Notes under the pieces: model-generated
Database searches by the model: none
What the model was told of the DNA's origin: nothing
What the model saw: the letters and a program-made list of their open reading frames with translations, nothing else
Made by a program: the position numbers and the translations under genes
In this document: in pieces, positions 18,076-28,073 of the stretch
Layout of the letters: the number at the start of each line of letters is the position of its first letter
How positions within the stretch are numbered: position 1 is the first letter of the stretch
Source of the DNA: an uncultured Aquimarina sp.
Lineage (GTDB): Bacteria; Bacteroidota; Bacteroidia; Flavobacteriales; Flavobacteriaceae
NCBI GenBank assembly: GCA_947493035.1
Contig: CANLOW010000001.1
Span: 372,001 to 436,000 of the forward strand
Direction: 5' to 3'
DNA: 64,000 nt

Positions 18076-19134
18076 TTATTTAGACACTACTTGTCTGAAA
18101 GTCTTTTGTTCTGCTAACCAATTATTGTAATCTTCTTCAGATTCAACAACAATTTTCATTTGCATATTGTAGTGAGAAGCTCCACAAATCTTATTACATA
18201 ATAAATAGTAATCAAACTCGTATGGTTCTAAAGCTTCTTCACCTTTAGCTAACAACTTCTTACTATTTTCTTTACGAATTCCGTTGATTGTCTCAACTTT
18301 TTCTACCATAAAGTCAGTTTGGCGCATTTCCTCTGTAGTCTTTATTGGAGTATAAGAAAACTCGGTAATCATACCAGGAACAACATTCATTTGAGCCCTA
18401 AAGAAAGGCATATATGCTGAATGCAATACATCTTGTGAACGCAATTTGAAAATCACTTTTTTATTAACAGGTAAGTGCAATTCGTTAGTAATGATATCAT
18501 CCATAGCATAAGCATCAGATTCATCCACACCCAATGTATTTACACCTTCTATAAAACGAACATTAGCTTTACCTAATTCATTATCAGCACCAGCATATCT
18601 AGCTCTCCAAGCAAATTGATATGCATATAATTCAACTACAATTGCATTTTCTTCCTCATCGATATTCATAATATCGACCCAAGTATACAATCCGTAGATG
18701 ATTAAACCTGCTAAAGTAATTATAGGAATACCCGTCCAAATTAATTCTAAAGTATGGCTATCTGCAAAAAACAATGCCTTATTTCCTTTTTTACCTCTGT
18801 ATTTATAGGCAAAAAAGTGTAATAAAAATTGAGTAATTACTTGTACAAACATAATTAACACTACAGATATCTTCATTAAGATATCATAATCTTTACCATG
18901 TTCAGAAGCTGTTTCTGGTAAAAAATATGAGTGATAATTAATAAAACAGTAAGCCATTAATGCATAAAGAAACACTGTAAAGGCCAACATCAATTTACCT
19001 TGAGTACTGTTATCTTTATCATTAGCAATTTCAGAAGTATCCGCATTTCCTTGAGAAAGTTGAAATATCTTGGAAAGTTGCCAAATAGAAACTCCCAAAA
19101 GTGCTACTATTAGTAAGATTAAAAATATCGTCAT
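18076..19134 (-). CDS. ctaC: Cytochrome c oxidase subunit II
   Basis: 352 residues. Hydrophobic segments lie at the N-terminus, about 50-70, 87-110 and 130-152, then the periplasmic cupredoxin domain. The CuA site is intact: H-S-A-Y-M-P (about 238) and C-N-K-I-C-G-A-S-H-Y-N-M (about 314-325), giving two Cys, two His and Met. It takes electrons from the haem domains of alternative complex III and passes them to subunit I. The extra N-terminal membrane segments are longer than in proteobacterial subunit II, a form common in Bacteroidota. Confidence 0.96.
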   Translation of the reverse strand: MTIFLILLIVALLGVSIWQLSKIFQLSQGNADTSEIANDKDNSTQGKLMLAFTVFLYALMAYCFINYHSYFLPETASEHGKDYDILMKISVVLIMFVQVITQFLLHFFAYKYRGKKGNKALFFADSHTLELIWTGIPIITLAGLIIYGLYTWVDIMNIDEEENAIVVELYAYQFAWRARYAGADNELGKANVRFIEGVNTLGVDESDAYAMDDIITNELHLPVNKKVIFKLRSQDVLHSAYMPFFRAQMNVVPGMITEFSYTPIKTTEEMRQTDFMVEKVETINGIRKENSKKLLAKGEEALEPYEFDYYLLCNKICGASHYNMQMKIVVESEEDYNNWLAEQKTFRQVVSK

Positions 19135-19170
19135 TGTTCGCTATCTTATAATAATTATATACTTCTTTTA

Positions 19171-20562
19171 TTAATAATGGAAATGCTTACTTTCTCCTAA
19201 GTAAGGATTTCCTGATGGTTCTAATTCTTCTTTAGTAAGGGCTTTGAAAACTACAAAGATGAATAATCCTAAGAAGAATAAAACTGCACTGATTTCAGGT
19301 AACCCAATAAACCAAGAACCCCCTACAGTTGCAGGCATAATCATATTGAAGATATCAATATAATGCCCAACTAAAATTACAACACCTACTAAAACGATAA
19401 TCCAATTGATTCTTTTGAAATCAGAATTCATTAAAACTAATAATGGAAAAATCAAGTTAAGAGCAACCATACCAAAGAAAGGTAGTGTGTAATCGTTTAT
19501 ACGTTGCACAAAATAAGTCACCTCTTCAGGTATATCTGAATACCAGATTAACATAAATTGAGAGAACCATAAATACGTCCAGAAAATACTAATTCCGAAC
19601 ATGAACTTAGCCAAATCATGTAAATGACTATTATTTACATTTGGCAAATACCCTTTAGACTTTAGATAAATAGTTATTAAAGCTATAACAGTAATACCAC
19701 TTACAAACATACTTGCAAATACATACCAGCCAAATAATGTACTAAACCAGTGAGGATCTACACTCATAATCCAATCCCAAGACATCATAGATTCTGTATA
19801 TATAAAAACAACTAAGAATACAGCAGCTGCCTTGAAACTTTTCTTATACCAAACGTTTCCATTAGGCTCTTCATCCTGCTTTTTTGAAAATTTAACTGCA
19901 AAATGACGGTAAACATTCCATGCTATAAGGTATAATGCAGCTCTTATTAAGAAAAAAGGAACATTTAACCAACCTGTTTTACCTTGAATTAATTCATCAT
20001 GAGCCACTACTTCTGAATCCATCCAAACAAACAAATGATTCATATGGAATCCAGATAGAGCTAAAATGATAAACATAATAATACCACCTGGTAACAAATA
20101 AGCAGTAATTGCTTCCATTACTCTGAATAATAATGGAGACCAACCAGCTTGTGCAGCAAATTGAATTGCATAAAAAACTAATACTCCTAATGCTATCATA
20201 AAGAAAAAGAAAGCCGCAACATATAAAGCTGCCCAAGGCTTATTTTGCAATTGGTGTAGTACATGATGTAAATGCTTTTCATGTGCTGCATGAGCATCTT
20301 CTCCATGAGTATCATGACTTTTCCCATGAGTCTCAGTACCGTGAGCTTCATGTCCATGCCCTTGTTTAGCATGCGCATCATGAGTATCGTGACTTTTTGT
20401 GGCATGACCCTCACCATGTCCTCCATGATGTTGGCTAGCCAATATTTGTTCTACTTCTTCTATCGAACCTGGTGCACTAGAGAAACCAATAGCCATTCCT
20501 ATTAGTCCCAATGCCATTAATACGATAGGTAATATCTTTATATTTTTTGTCAGTGTATACAT
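19171..20562 (-). CDS. actF: Alternative complex III subunit ActF (quinol:cytochrome c oxidoreductase)
   Basis: 463 residues with about ten membrane helices, homologous in layout to ActC/NrfD-type subunits. ActF is one of the two large membrane subunits of alternative complex III that bind quinol or form a proton path. Residues 45-103, after the first helix, form a His-rich loop with 19 histidines in H-G and H-D-T-H repeats. Such a loop is unusual and could bind metal. It follows actE by 22 bases and precedes subunit II by 36 bases, inside the operon. Confidence 0.9.
   Translation of the reverse strand: MYTLTKNIKILPIVLMALGLIGMAIGFSSAPGSIEEVEQILASQHHGGHGEGHATKSHDTHDAHAKQGHGHEAHGTETHGKSHDTHGEDAHAAHEKHLHHVLHQLQNKPWAALYVAAFFFFMIALGVLVFYAIQFAAQAGWSPLLFRVMEAITAYLLPGGIIMFIILALSGFHMNHLFVWMDSEVVAHDELIQGKTGWLNVPFFLIRAALYLIAWNVYRHFAVKFSKKQDEEPNGNVWYKKSFKAAAVFLVVFIYTESMMSWDWIMSVDPHWFSTLFGWYVFASMFVSGITVIALITIYLKSKGYLPNVNNSHLHDLAKFMFGISIFWTYLWFSQFMLIWYSDIPEEVTYFVQRINDYTLPFFGMVALNLIFPLLVLMNSDFKRINWIIVLVGVVILVGHYIDIFNMIMPATVGGSWFIGLPEISAVLFFLGLFIFVVFKALTKEELEPSGNPYLGESKHFHY
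20254..20430 (-). other. His-rich low-complexity loop within ActF
   Basis: Encodes ActF residues 45-103, with 19 His mixed with Gly, Ala, Asp, Thr and Lys. It sits between the first and second membrane helices. Low-complexity coding like this often varies in length between relatives. Confidence 0.85.
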
Positions 20563-20584
20563 AACTTAAACCCGAAATTCGTAA

Positions 20585-21433
20585 TTATTTTTTACCAGTG
20601 GCTTTGTGTGAATGGTGTGATTTCCCACCGATTAATGGTTTCCCACTTTTCTTTTTCACACTGTGAATTTTACTTCCAATTCTTTCTAATTTATGCTGAA
20701 TTACATTTCCATGTTCATCTAATTCAACTTCTAAACTATCAATACTAGTTTCTTCAAATGAAGGAATATGATCCACTGAAAATTTAGCGTTTACTCCATG
20801 ACTATTCTCCGCATCAAATAAATATTCTTCATTTGATTTATCTGAAGTATTATCAATTCTTGGAGAAACACCTTGAAGCTTAGCTTTTAATTGCTCAACA
20901 TATTGAGCAATCAACCAACGTTCTTCTATCGTAGTTTGAGCTGCATATGAACCCATAGAATTGATTCCATAATACATTACATGATAAATACTTCCTTCAG
21001 TAATAGCTCTTCCAGCGTCATCATAACTAGGCACACCTAATATCTTTTCACGCTTCACTAAAGTACCTTTACCATTTCCTTTTCCTCCATGGCAAATTGC
21101 ACAATAGATATCATATAACGCTTTTCCTTTCTCGGCATTTTCTTGCGTGTAAGGAAGCGGGTTTTTCAAACCTGTTTTGGCGGCTAAATATCCTTCACGA
21201 TTATTATCATAATCGTATGGCAACCAACCTCTACTTACTGTCCCTTCTACTGGAATTAAAGCTTCAGAAGTATAGTTACCAGCAAATATTTCATTATCGT
21301 GAGAACTGTAAGCTTCATAACCTACAGATTCGTACATATTCGGAAAATACTGATAATTTGGCTTCTTGTCATTTTTACAAGAAACTATCGCTACTGCAGT
21401 AGCTAATAATGCTATTTTAAAAACTGCTTTCAT
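20585..21433 (-). CDS. actE: Alternative complex III subunit ActE (monohaem cytochrome c lipoprotein)
   Basis: 282 residues from the ATG at 21433. The lipobox A-I-V-S-C gives a lipidated N-terminus, and one haem-c motif C-A-I-C-H lies at about residue 112. The C-terminus is basic and His-rich. ActE carries electrons from ActA toward the oxidase. The frame extends to 21469, but that would overlap actD by 32 bases and bury the signal peptide; the chosen start leaves 4 bases. Part of the act operon. Confidence 0.93.
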   Translation of the reverse strand: MKAVFKIALLATAVAIVSCKNDKKPNYQYFPNMYESVGYEAYSSHDNEIFAGNYTSEALIPVEGTVSRGWLPYDYDNNREGYLAAKTGLKNPLPYTQENAEKGKALYDIYCAICHGGKGNGKGTLVKREKILGVPSYDDAGRAITEGSIYHVMYYGINSMGSYAAQTTIEERWLIAQYVEQLKAKLQGVSPRIDNTSDKSNEEYLFDAENSHGVNAKFSVDHIPSFEETSIDSLEVELDEHGNVIQHKLERIGSKIHSVKKKSGKPLIGGKSHHSHKATGKK

Positions 21434-21437
21434 CGAC

Positions 21438-21962
21438 TTAGTTGTTTTTAAAATTAATTTCAACTGCACCTGTAGCCTTAAAGAAAGAAGTCAATTCTTC
21501 TTCTCCTGCGGTAGAGGCATCTAATTCGATACAGAATAAATCATCTGTAGTTCTTTCATTAGGATTTTCAGCTTTCTTGAAAGGCCATAATCTACTTCTC
21601 ATATAAAAAGTAATCACCATTAAGTGAGCCGCAAAAAACACTGTCAACTCGAACATAATTGGAACGAATGCAGGTAAATTTTCCAAGAAACTAAAACTAG
21701 GCTTTCCCCCAATATTTTGAGGCCAGTCTTCAATCATGATGTAATTCATCATAGTGATTGCAACCGTCAAACCAATTAACCCATATATGAAGGCACAAAT
21801 TGCCAAACGCGTATGAGGTAATCCCATTAATTTATCTAGACCATGCACTGGGAAAGGTGTATACACCTCTTCAATGTGGTAGTGCTTAACATTACACGCT
21901 TTTACAGCGTCCATTAAAACCTCGTCATCAAGGTAATAAGCATGAGCAACTTTTGAAGCCAT
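21438..21962 (-). CDS. actD: Alternative complex III subunit ActD (DUF3341)
   Basis: 174 residues with two membrane helices (about 55-78 and 105-125). The N-terminus contains A-Y-Y-L-D-D-E and Y-T-P-F-P-V-H-G-L-D, the hallmark of the DUF3341 family. ActD is a small structural membrane subunit that clamps ActC and ActF. It sits between actC (19-base gap) and actE (4-base gap). Confidence 0.94.
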   Translation of the reverse strand: MASKVAHAYYLDDEVLMDAVKACNVKHYHIEEVYTPFPVHGLDKLMGLPHTRLAICAFIYGLIGLTVAITMMNYIMIEDWPQNIGGKPSFSFLENLPAFVPIMFELTVFFAAHLMVITFYMRSRLWPFKKAENPNERTTDDLFCIELDASTAGEEELTSFFKATGAVEINFKNN

Positions 21963-21981
21963 ACAATACTTAATTTATATA

Positions 21982-23430
21982 TTAATGGTGGTCGTCGTGA
22001 CTGTCACCTAATAGTTCAACAATACCTTCAGCTCTTTCGTAAGTTGGTTTCCCAGCTTCTCGAAGTTTTTTATACTTTTCACCTGAAGACTTTAAAATAG
22101 ATTTCACCTCTGCTTGAGCTATTACAGGAAAGCTACGTGCATATAACAAGAACAACACAAAGAAGAAACCAATAGTACCGATATAAATTCCAATATCAAC
22201 AAACGTAGGAGAGAACATCGTCCAAGAAGATGGCAAATAATCTCGATGCAATGATGTAACAATAATTACAAAACGCTCAAACCACATTCCTATATTCACT
22301 ACGATTGAGATAAAGAATGAAAACAAGATACTTCTTCTCAACTTTGGGAACCACATGAATTGCGGAGAGAACACATTACATGTCATCATCGCCCAATATG
22401 CCCACCAGTAAGGCCCTGTTGCTCTATTTAAGAATGCATATTGCTCGTATTCTACTCCAGAGTACCATGCTACAAACAGCTCAGTAATATAGGCTACACC
22501 AACAATAGAACCTGTTATCATAACTACTAAGTTCATTAACTCAATATGTTGTAATGTGATATAGTTTTCCATATTACACACTTTACGCATAATGATTAAC
22601 AAAGTGTTTACCATTGCAAATCCTGAGAAAATTGCCCCTGCTACGAAATAAGGAGGGAAAATTGTCGTATGCCATCCAGGTATTACCGAAGTTGCAAAGT
22701 CAAAAGATACGATCGTATGTACAGAAAGTACTAATGGTGTTGCTAAACCTGCTAACACTAAAGACACTTCCTCAAAACGTTGCCAGTCTTTTGCTCTACC
22801 AGACCATCCAAATGATAAGATTCCGTAGATCTTTTTTGTGAATGGTGTTACTGCACGGTCACGGATCATTGCAAAATCAGGTAATAAACCAGTCCACCAG
22901 AAAACTAATGAAACCGATAAATACGTAGAGATTGCAAATACATCCCAAAGTAATGGTGAATTAAAGTTTACCCATAGTGATCCAAATTGGTTAGGAATAG
23001 GTAATACCCAATATGCTAACCATGGACGCCCCATGTGAATGATAGGAAATAGCCCCGCTTGCACTACCGAGAAGATAGTCATCGCCTCTGCAGAACGGTT
23101 AATTGCCATACGCCATTTCTGACGGAATAATAATAGTACTGCCGAGATCAAAGTACCTGCGTGACCGATACCTACCCACCATACGAAGTTCGTGATATCC
23201 CACGCCCATCCTACAGTTTTATTTAATCCCCAGCTACCAATACCATTCACAATAGTATAGGTAATACATCCTAATCCCCATGCAAATGCAGCTAATGCGA
23301 TTCCAAAAACAATCCACCACTGTTTATTTGCTCTACCTTCTACAGGTGCTACCACGTCAAGTGTTACGTCATGGTATGACTTATCACCTGTTACAAGAGG
23401 TCTTCTTATGGGCGCTTCGTAATGAGACAT
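21982..23430 (-). CDS. actC: Alternative complex III subunit ActC (NrfD/PsrC family)
   Basis: 482 residues, about ten membrane helices, beginning with R-R-P-L-V-T-G and containing the G-W-A-W-D-I-T-N-F-V-W-W and G-H-A-G-T-L-I-S-A motifs of ActC. It forms the main quinol-binding membrane subunit, passing electrons to the iron-sulfur clusters of ActB. The C-terminus ends D-D-H-H. It lies 29 bases after actB and 19 before actD. Confidence 0.95.
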   Translation of the reverse strand: MSHYEAPIRRPLVTGDKSYHDVTLDVVAPVEGRANKQWWIVFGIALAAFAWGLGCITYTIVNGIGSWGLNKTVGWAWDITNFVWWVGIGHAGTLISAVLLLFRQKWRMAINRSAEAMTIFSVVQAGLFPIIHMGRPWLAYWVLPIPNQFGSLWVNFNSPLLWDVFAISTYLSVSLVFWWTGLLPDFAMIRDRAVTPFTKKIYGILSFGWSGRAKDWQRFEEVSLVLAGLATPLVLSVHTIVSFDFATSVIPGWHTTIFPPYFVAGAIFSGFAMVNTLLIIMRKVCNMENYITLQHIELMNLVVMITGSIVGVAYITELFVAWYSGVEYEQYAFLNRATGPYWWAYWAMMTCNVFSPQFMWFPKLRRSILFSFFISIVVNIGMWFERFVIIVTSLHRDYLPSSWTMFSPTFVDIGIYIGTIGFFFVLFLLYARSFPVIAQAEVKSILKSSGEKYKKLREAGKPTYERAEGIVELLGDSHDDHH

Positions 23431-23459
23431 AATTTATTCTTGATTTAACTCTTTATTAA

Positions 23460-26400
23460 TTAAGCTTCTTTCGTGTTACGTACCTTTACTTGGTACTGCA
23501 CATTTGGTTTTGTTCCTACGTGCTCTAGTAAGTGATACATACGATCTCCTTCTAGTGTCTTAGCAACTTTACTTTCCTTATCGTTGATATCTCCAAAAAT
23601 CATAGCTCCTGAAGTACAAGCATTAGAACAAGCAGTTTGGAATTCACCATCTTTAATTACACGTCCGTCACGTTTTGCATCTAAGATTGTTTTCTGTGTC
23701 ATTTGCATACACATAGAACATTTCTCCATAACTCCACGAGAACGTACCGTAACATCTGGATTTACAACCATACGACCTAAATCGTTGTTCATATTATAAT
23801 CGAAATCATCATTTCCATTATATAAGAACCAGTTGAAACGACGCACTTTGTAAGGACAGTTATTTGCACAATAACGTGTACCCACACAACGGTTATATGC
23901 CATATGGTTTTGACCTTGACGACCATGCGAAGTTGCAGCTACTGGACATACCGTCTCACAAGGAGCATGGTTACAGTGCTGACACATTACTGGCTGGAAT
24001 GCTACTTGAGGGTTTTCTGATGGATCTTCTAATTCACCAAAACCAGATAAGTTAGCACTAAGTCCTTTAAAGCCATCTTTCTTTTCATTATCTCCTTCGA
24101 AAGTTTCCTCTGAAGAATAATATCTATCGATACGCAACCAATGCATATCACGTGATTTACGTACTTCTTCTTTACCTACAACAGGAACGTTGTTTTCTGC
24201 ATGACATGCAATCACACAAGCCCCACAACCTGTACAAGCATTTAAATCTATAGATAAGTTAAAGTGATGTCCGATTGAACGATCAAACTCATCCCATAAA
24301 TCAGCATCTGAAGAAGTCACAGGAATTTCCTCGTGATCTAAAGATACCTTTGGAATTTCGTTGTAGTAATCTTTATCTTTTGTATTGAAGATCTCTAAGG
24401 TAGTTTCCTTAACGATATCTCCACGTCCCATTAGTGTTTTCTGTAACTGAACACAAGCAAACTCATGTACCCCAGAAACTTTCTCTACACTAACTTTTTG
24501 AACGTTGTTGAAGTTTTGATATAATGCATACGCATTAACCCCCACTTTCATTTCTTCTTTTAAACCAGCAGTACGACCATATCCTAAAGCCAATGCCACA
24601 GCACCTTTTGCTTGCCCTGGCTGGATATAAACCCCTACATTCTCAACAGTTACATTACCAACTTTTACATTTACAACACTACCGTTTAATGCACCATTAG
24701 CAACATTCCAGTTTTCTAGACCCAACGCTTCTGCATCTGCTTTAGAAACTAACAAATAGTTATCCCAAGATGTTCTTGTAATTGGATCTGGAAATTCTTG
24801 CAACCATGGGTTATTGGCTTGTTGACCATCTCCCATTCCTGTTTTAGTATATAATACTAACTCTAAACCATTCGCTTTCCCTGAAAGGCTAGAAGTATTA
24901 ATACTAAATGATGGCGCAGCTGCTACTTTTTTTCCTGTAACAAAGAAACCATCATGCAATGCTTGATTGAAAGACTTCCCTCCTAAGATCGAAGTATTCC
25001 AAACATTTTTCATGTATTTATCGAAAGAAACATTACTTCCTAAAAGACTTAATAATGTATCTTCAAATTGTCGCGTATCAAATAAAGGACGGATCGTTGG
25101 TTGTACTAAACCAAACTTCCCTTTAGTAATTTCTACATCTCCCCAAGATTCTAAATAGTGAGGCGTAGTGGCTACAAACTCACTTACCGAAGCAGTCTCA
25201 TCAGGAATAGAAGCAAAAGAAACTACTACATCTACCTTTTTAAGACCAGCAACAAAAGCTTGAGCATTTGGCAAGCTATATGCAGGATTTACACCTACAG
25301 TAAATAAAGCACCTACCCTACCTGCATTTAAGTCTCCTACTAAAGTATTCACCTTAGCAGCATTCCCTTGAAATGCCAATTTAGGCTCAGACGGATTAAA
25401 TGCTTTACTATGTAATGCACTATTAATTGCTAGTGCAATCAATTGCGCATCTTTATCTTGAATTCCAGTAACAACAACTGCATTACTTCCCGCAGCTTTC
25501 ACTTGAGCTGCAGCAGCAGTTACCGCTTTCTTCAATTTATCAGACAAATTAACAGAAGCCCCCTTACCTGTAATTGCAGAATACAAACCAAGTAACACTT
25601 GCTTTAACTCTGAAGGATTTGCAGCTACACGCTTATCAGCAGCAGCACCAGCTAAAGTCATATTAGACTCAAACTGAATGTGACGAGACATCTTACCATG
25701 TTCTGGCACTCTTCCTTTAGCATAAGCAGCATCATAGCCACCTCCTTGCCAATCTCCTAAGAAATCTGCACCAACAGCCACTATCGTATCTGCTTTTCCG
25801 AAATCATATCCAGCCAAACCTCTAACACCATAAGCTTGCTCGAAAGCATCTAATGCAGCTGTTTGAGAAATAGCATCGTAAGCAACTTGTTTTACATTTG
25901 GGAATTTTTCAGCAAATTCTGCAATCAACTTAGTTGTTGAAGGACTAGAAATGCTTTGCGTAAGCAATACAATATCACCAGAAACTGAAGCCAAACGCTT
26001 TCCTAACGCAGCATCAAACTGACTCCAAGAAACCGACTTCCCTTTTATTTGTGGTGTTTTTAAACGCGATGTATCGTATAAAGAAAGTACCGAAGCATGT
26101 ACACGAGCATTCGCTCCTCCTGTAGCTCCAGCTAACTTATTACTCTCTACTTTAATTGGACGACCCTCACGAGTTTTAATTAAGATATTCGCAACATCAA
26201 AACCATCTGCAATTGTTGTTGCATAGTAGTTTGCTACACCAGGAACAATTTGCTCTGGCTGCACTACATATGGTATTGATTTTACAACAGGCCCTTCACA
26301 AGCAGCTAATGTAGCAGCTGCAGTACTGAACCCGACATATTTTAAGAAATCTCTACGTGATGTTGATGAATTCTCTAGCGACGACTCATCCTCCAAGAAA

Positions 26401-26507
26401 CCATCTACTGGTATATCCTCAGAAAACTCGTTTTGCCTTAGCGCCTCAACAACAGAGCTACCTTTCAGCTCCTCAACACTTTTCCAGTATTTCTTGTTTG
26501 ATGACAT
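23460..26507 (-). CDS. actB: Alternative complex III subunit ActB (molybdopterin-enzyme-like plus ferredoxin domains)
   Basis: 1,015 residues. A twin-arginine motif S-R-R-D-F-L-K (about 50-56) is followed by a hydrophobic stretch ending L-A-A-C, so the mature protein is probably Tat-exported and lipidated, as reported for alternative complex III. The first two thirds resemble molybdopterin oxidoreductases, without a visible cofactor-binding cysteine. The last third binds iron-sulfur clusters through C-T-G-C-G-A-C, C-Q-H-C-N-H-A-P-C, C-V-G-T-R-Y-C-A-N-N-C and C-S-M-C plus C-S-N-A-C. It takes electrons from quinol via ActC and gives them to ActA. Confidence 0.96.
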   Translation of the reverse strand: MSSNKKYWKSVEELKGSSVVEALRQNEFSEDIPVDGFLEDESSLENSSTSRRDFLKYVGFSTAAATLAACEGPVVKSIPYVVQPEQIVPGVANYYATTIADGFDVANILIKTREGRPIKVESNKLAGATGGANARVHASVLSLYDTSRLKTPQIKGKSVSWSQFDAALGKRLASVSGDIVLLTQSISSPSTTKLIAEFAEKFPNVKQVAYDAISQTAALDAFEQAYGVRGLAGYDFGKADTIVAVGADFLGDWQGGGYDAAYAKGRVPEHGKMSRHIQFESNMTLAGAAADKRVAANPSELKQVLLGLYSAITGKGASVNLSDKLKKAVTAAAAQVKAAGSNAVVVTGIQDKDAQLIALAINSALHSKAFNPSEPKLAFQGNAAKVNTLVGDLNAGRVGALFTVGVNPAYSLPNAQAFVAGLKKVDVVVSFASIPDETASVSEFVATTPHYLESWGDVEITKGKFGLVQPTIRPLFDTRQFEDTLLSLLGSNVSFDKYMKNVWNTSILGGKSFNQALHDGFFVTGKKVAAAPSFSINTSSLSGKANGLELVLYTKTGMGDGQQANNPWLQEFPDPITRTSWDNYLLVSKADAEALGLENWNVANGALNGSVVNVKVGNVTVENVGVYIQPGQAKGAVALALGYGRTAGLKEEMKVGVNAYALYQNFNNVQKVSVEKVSGVHEFACVQLQKTLMGRGDIVKETTLEIFNTKDKDYYNEIPKVSLDHEEIPVTSSDADLWDEFDRSIGHHFNLSIDLNACTGCGACVIACHAENNVPVVGKEEVRKSRDMHWLRIDRYYSSEETFEGDNEKKDGFKGLSANLSGFGELEDPSENPQVAFQPVMCQHCNHAPCETVCPVAATSHGRQGQNHMAYNRCVGTRYCANNCPYKVRRFNWFLYNGNDDFDYNMNNDLGRMVVNPDVTVRSRGVMEKCSMCMQMTQKTILDAKRDGRVIKDGEFQTACSNACTSGAMIFGDINDKESKVAKTLEGDRMYHLLEHVGTKPNVQYQVKVRNTKEA

Positions 26508-26561
26508 ATATAAAACTTGTTTGCTTCTTAATGATAAATTTTAGAATCTAATTGACTTTGA

Positions 26562-27863
26562 TTAGTAGTGACATTTACCACACTCCAAACCACCCATCTG
26601 AGCAGCTGTCAATTTATCTACACCGTACTTCTTAGATAATTCTGTATGAATTTTCTCGTAGTACTCATTTCCTTCAACCTTCACATTTGTTTCTCTGTGA
26701 CAGTTGATACACCACCCCATTGTTAACGGAGCATGTTGACTCATGATTTCCATCTCCTCTACTGGACCGTGACATTTCTGACACTGTACTCCAGCCACCA
26801 TTACGTGTTGCGAGTGATTGAAATATGCAAAATCCGGCAAATTATGGATACGCACCCATTTCACTGGCTCGGTTTTACCCGTATACGCTTGCTTATCTGA
26901 ATCCCAACCAGTTGCCTTATACAGCTTCTGAATTTGCTTATTATAATCAACCCCATACTTCTCCAGCCCTTCCGCTTGAGTAGCATCAGCAACTTCACCG
27001 ATTGACTTATGACAGTTCATACACACATTCAACGAAGGAATCCCAGAATGCTTAGACACACGAGCAGAAGAGTGACAGTACTTACAGTCAATCTTATTAT
27101 CTCCCGCATGGATTCTATGTGAATAATGAATTGGCTGCACTGGAGCATATCCCTTATCGATACCCACCTGCATTAAGAACCCGTACACAAAGTACGCACT
27201 CAACAACAACAAGAACACTACCGATACCAATACCAAGAATTGATTCTCAATAAATGCTTTCCAAATCGGCTTTCGCTCATCTTTAGCAGGTAATTCAACC
27301 CCTTGCTTTTCAGCAAAGCTTCTTAGTGTTTTATTCACCAAGAACAACACCACTACCAACACAACAAGCACTAAAGCTAACAAGCCTAACACCAAATTCT
27401 GAACAGCACTTGAACCGCCTTGACCTGCATTAGCCGAAGCAAACTCCCCACCACCACTAGACACAGGCGGAGCCGCCTTAGGCTCACTCACATAAGCAAT
27501 GATATTATCGATGTCTGCATTTGACAATTGAGGAAAGGCATTCATCGACACCTTATTGTACTCCTCATAAATAGCTACAGCCTCAGCATCTCCTGAAGCA
27601 ATCAATGCAGCACTATTTTTTACCCACTTGTAGATCCACTCTGTATCGTGACGCTCTGTCACACCAAATAATGCAGGACCTGTCGCTTTCTTATATCTCT
27701 TATGACACGCAGCACAAAGAGAGTTAAACAACTCTTTACCTTTCGCTGCATCAGCACCCGCAGGAGCTTGCGCATGAGAAACAATTGGAGATAAACTCAA
27801 CAGAAAAGTAACGACCAGTAAGGTTAGTTTTTGGATAAGATTCCCGTTTGCCACTTTTTTCAT
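26562..27863 (-). CDS. actA: Alternative complex III subunit ActA, fused cytochrome c plus pentahaem protein
   Basis: 433 residues. Signal peptide at 1-32, an N-terminal cytochrome c domain with C-A-A-C-H at 50-54, and a Gly/Ala-rich linker. Membrane helices follow at about 150-178 and 207-232, then a multihaem domain with C-K-Y-C-H, C-M-N-C-H, C-Q-K-C-H, C-I-N-C-H and C-G-K-C-H. That is six haem-c motifs, one more than the five usually given for ActA; the extra one is in the N-terminal domain. ActA passes electrons from ActB to ActE or the oxidase. It is the first gene of the operon. Confidence 0.95.
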   Translation of the reverse strand: MKKVANGNLIQKLTLLVVTFLLSLSPIVSHAQAPAGADAAKGKELFNSLCAACHKRYKKATGPALFGVTERHDTEWIYKWVKNSAALIASGDAEAVAIYEEYNKVSMNAFPQLSNADIDNIIAYVSEPKAAPPVSSGGGEFASANAGQGGSSAVQNLVLGLLALVLVVLVVVLFLVNKTLRSFAEKQGVELPAKDERKPIWKAFIENQFLVLVSVVFLLLLSAYFVYGFLMQVGIDKGYAPVQPIHYSHRIHAGDNKIDCKYCHSSARVSKHSGIPSLNVCMNCHKSIGEVADATQAEGLEKYGVDYNKQIQKLYKATGWDSDKQAYTGKTEPVKWVRIHNLPDFAYFNHSQHVMVAGVQCQKCHGPVEEMEIMSQHAPLTMGWCINCHRETNVKVEGNEYYEKIHTELSKKYGVDKLTAAQMGGLECGKCHY

Positions 27864-27945
27864 AGATTAATGTAGAATTTCAAACTGTGCAGCAACTCAC
27901 CTAAATATTAAATTTATGATAAAATTTAAGGCAAGAAATGCCCGA

Positions 27946-27953
27946 CAAAAGTA
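27946..27953 (-). promoter_or_regulatory. -7 promoter element (TACTTTTG) of the act/cox operon
   Basis: Perfect TAnnTTTG on the minus strand, 83 bases before actA. At 19-base spacing the -33 reads TTC instead of TTG. The only such motif I found in the actA-SPOR intergenic region. Confidence 0.45.
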
Positions 27954-28073
27954 CTACATAAAGTCTTTTTGCGAAATGACCTTACCAGCTTAAAAGTAAT
28001 TTATAAGTGTTCTAAATAACCACCATAGGCATTTACCCCAAATATCCTACCTTTACCACTTAAAAGAAAGTCT

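Noticed and set aside
20272-20505. Met/Ser-rich open frame opposite the ActF His-rich loop
   Set aside because: Its odd composition is simply the complement of the CAT/CAC-rich repeat; no independent coding evidence.
21434-21469. Upstream start for actE
   Set aside because: It would overlap actD by 32 bases and add a non-signal-like leader before the lipobox.
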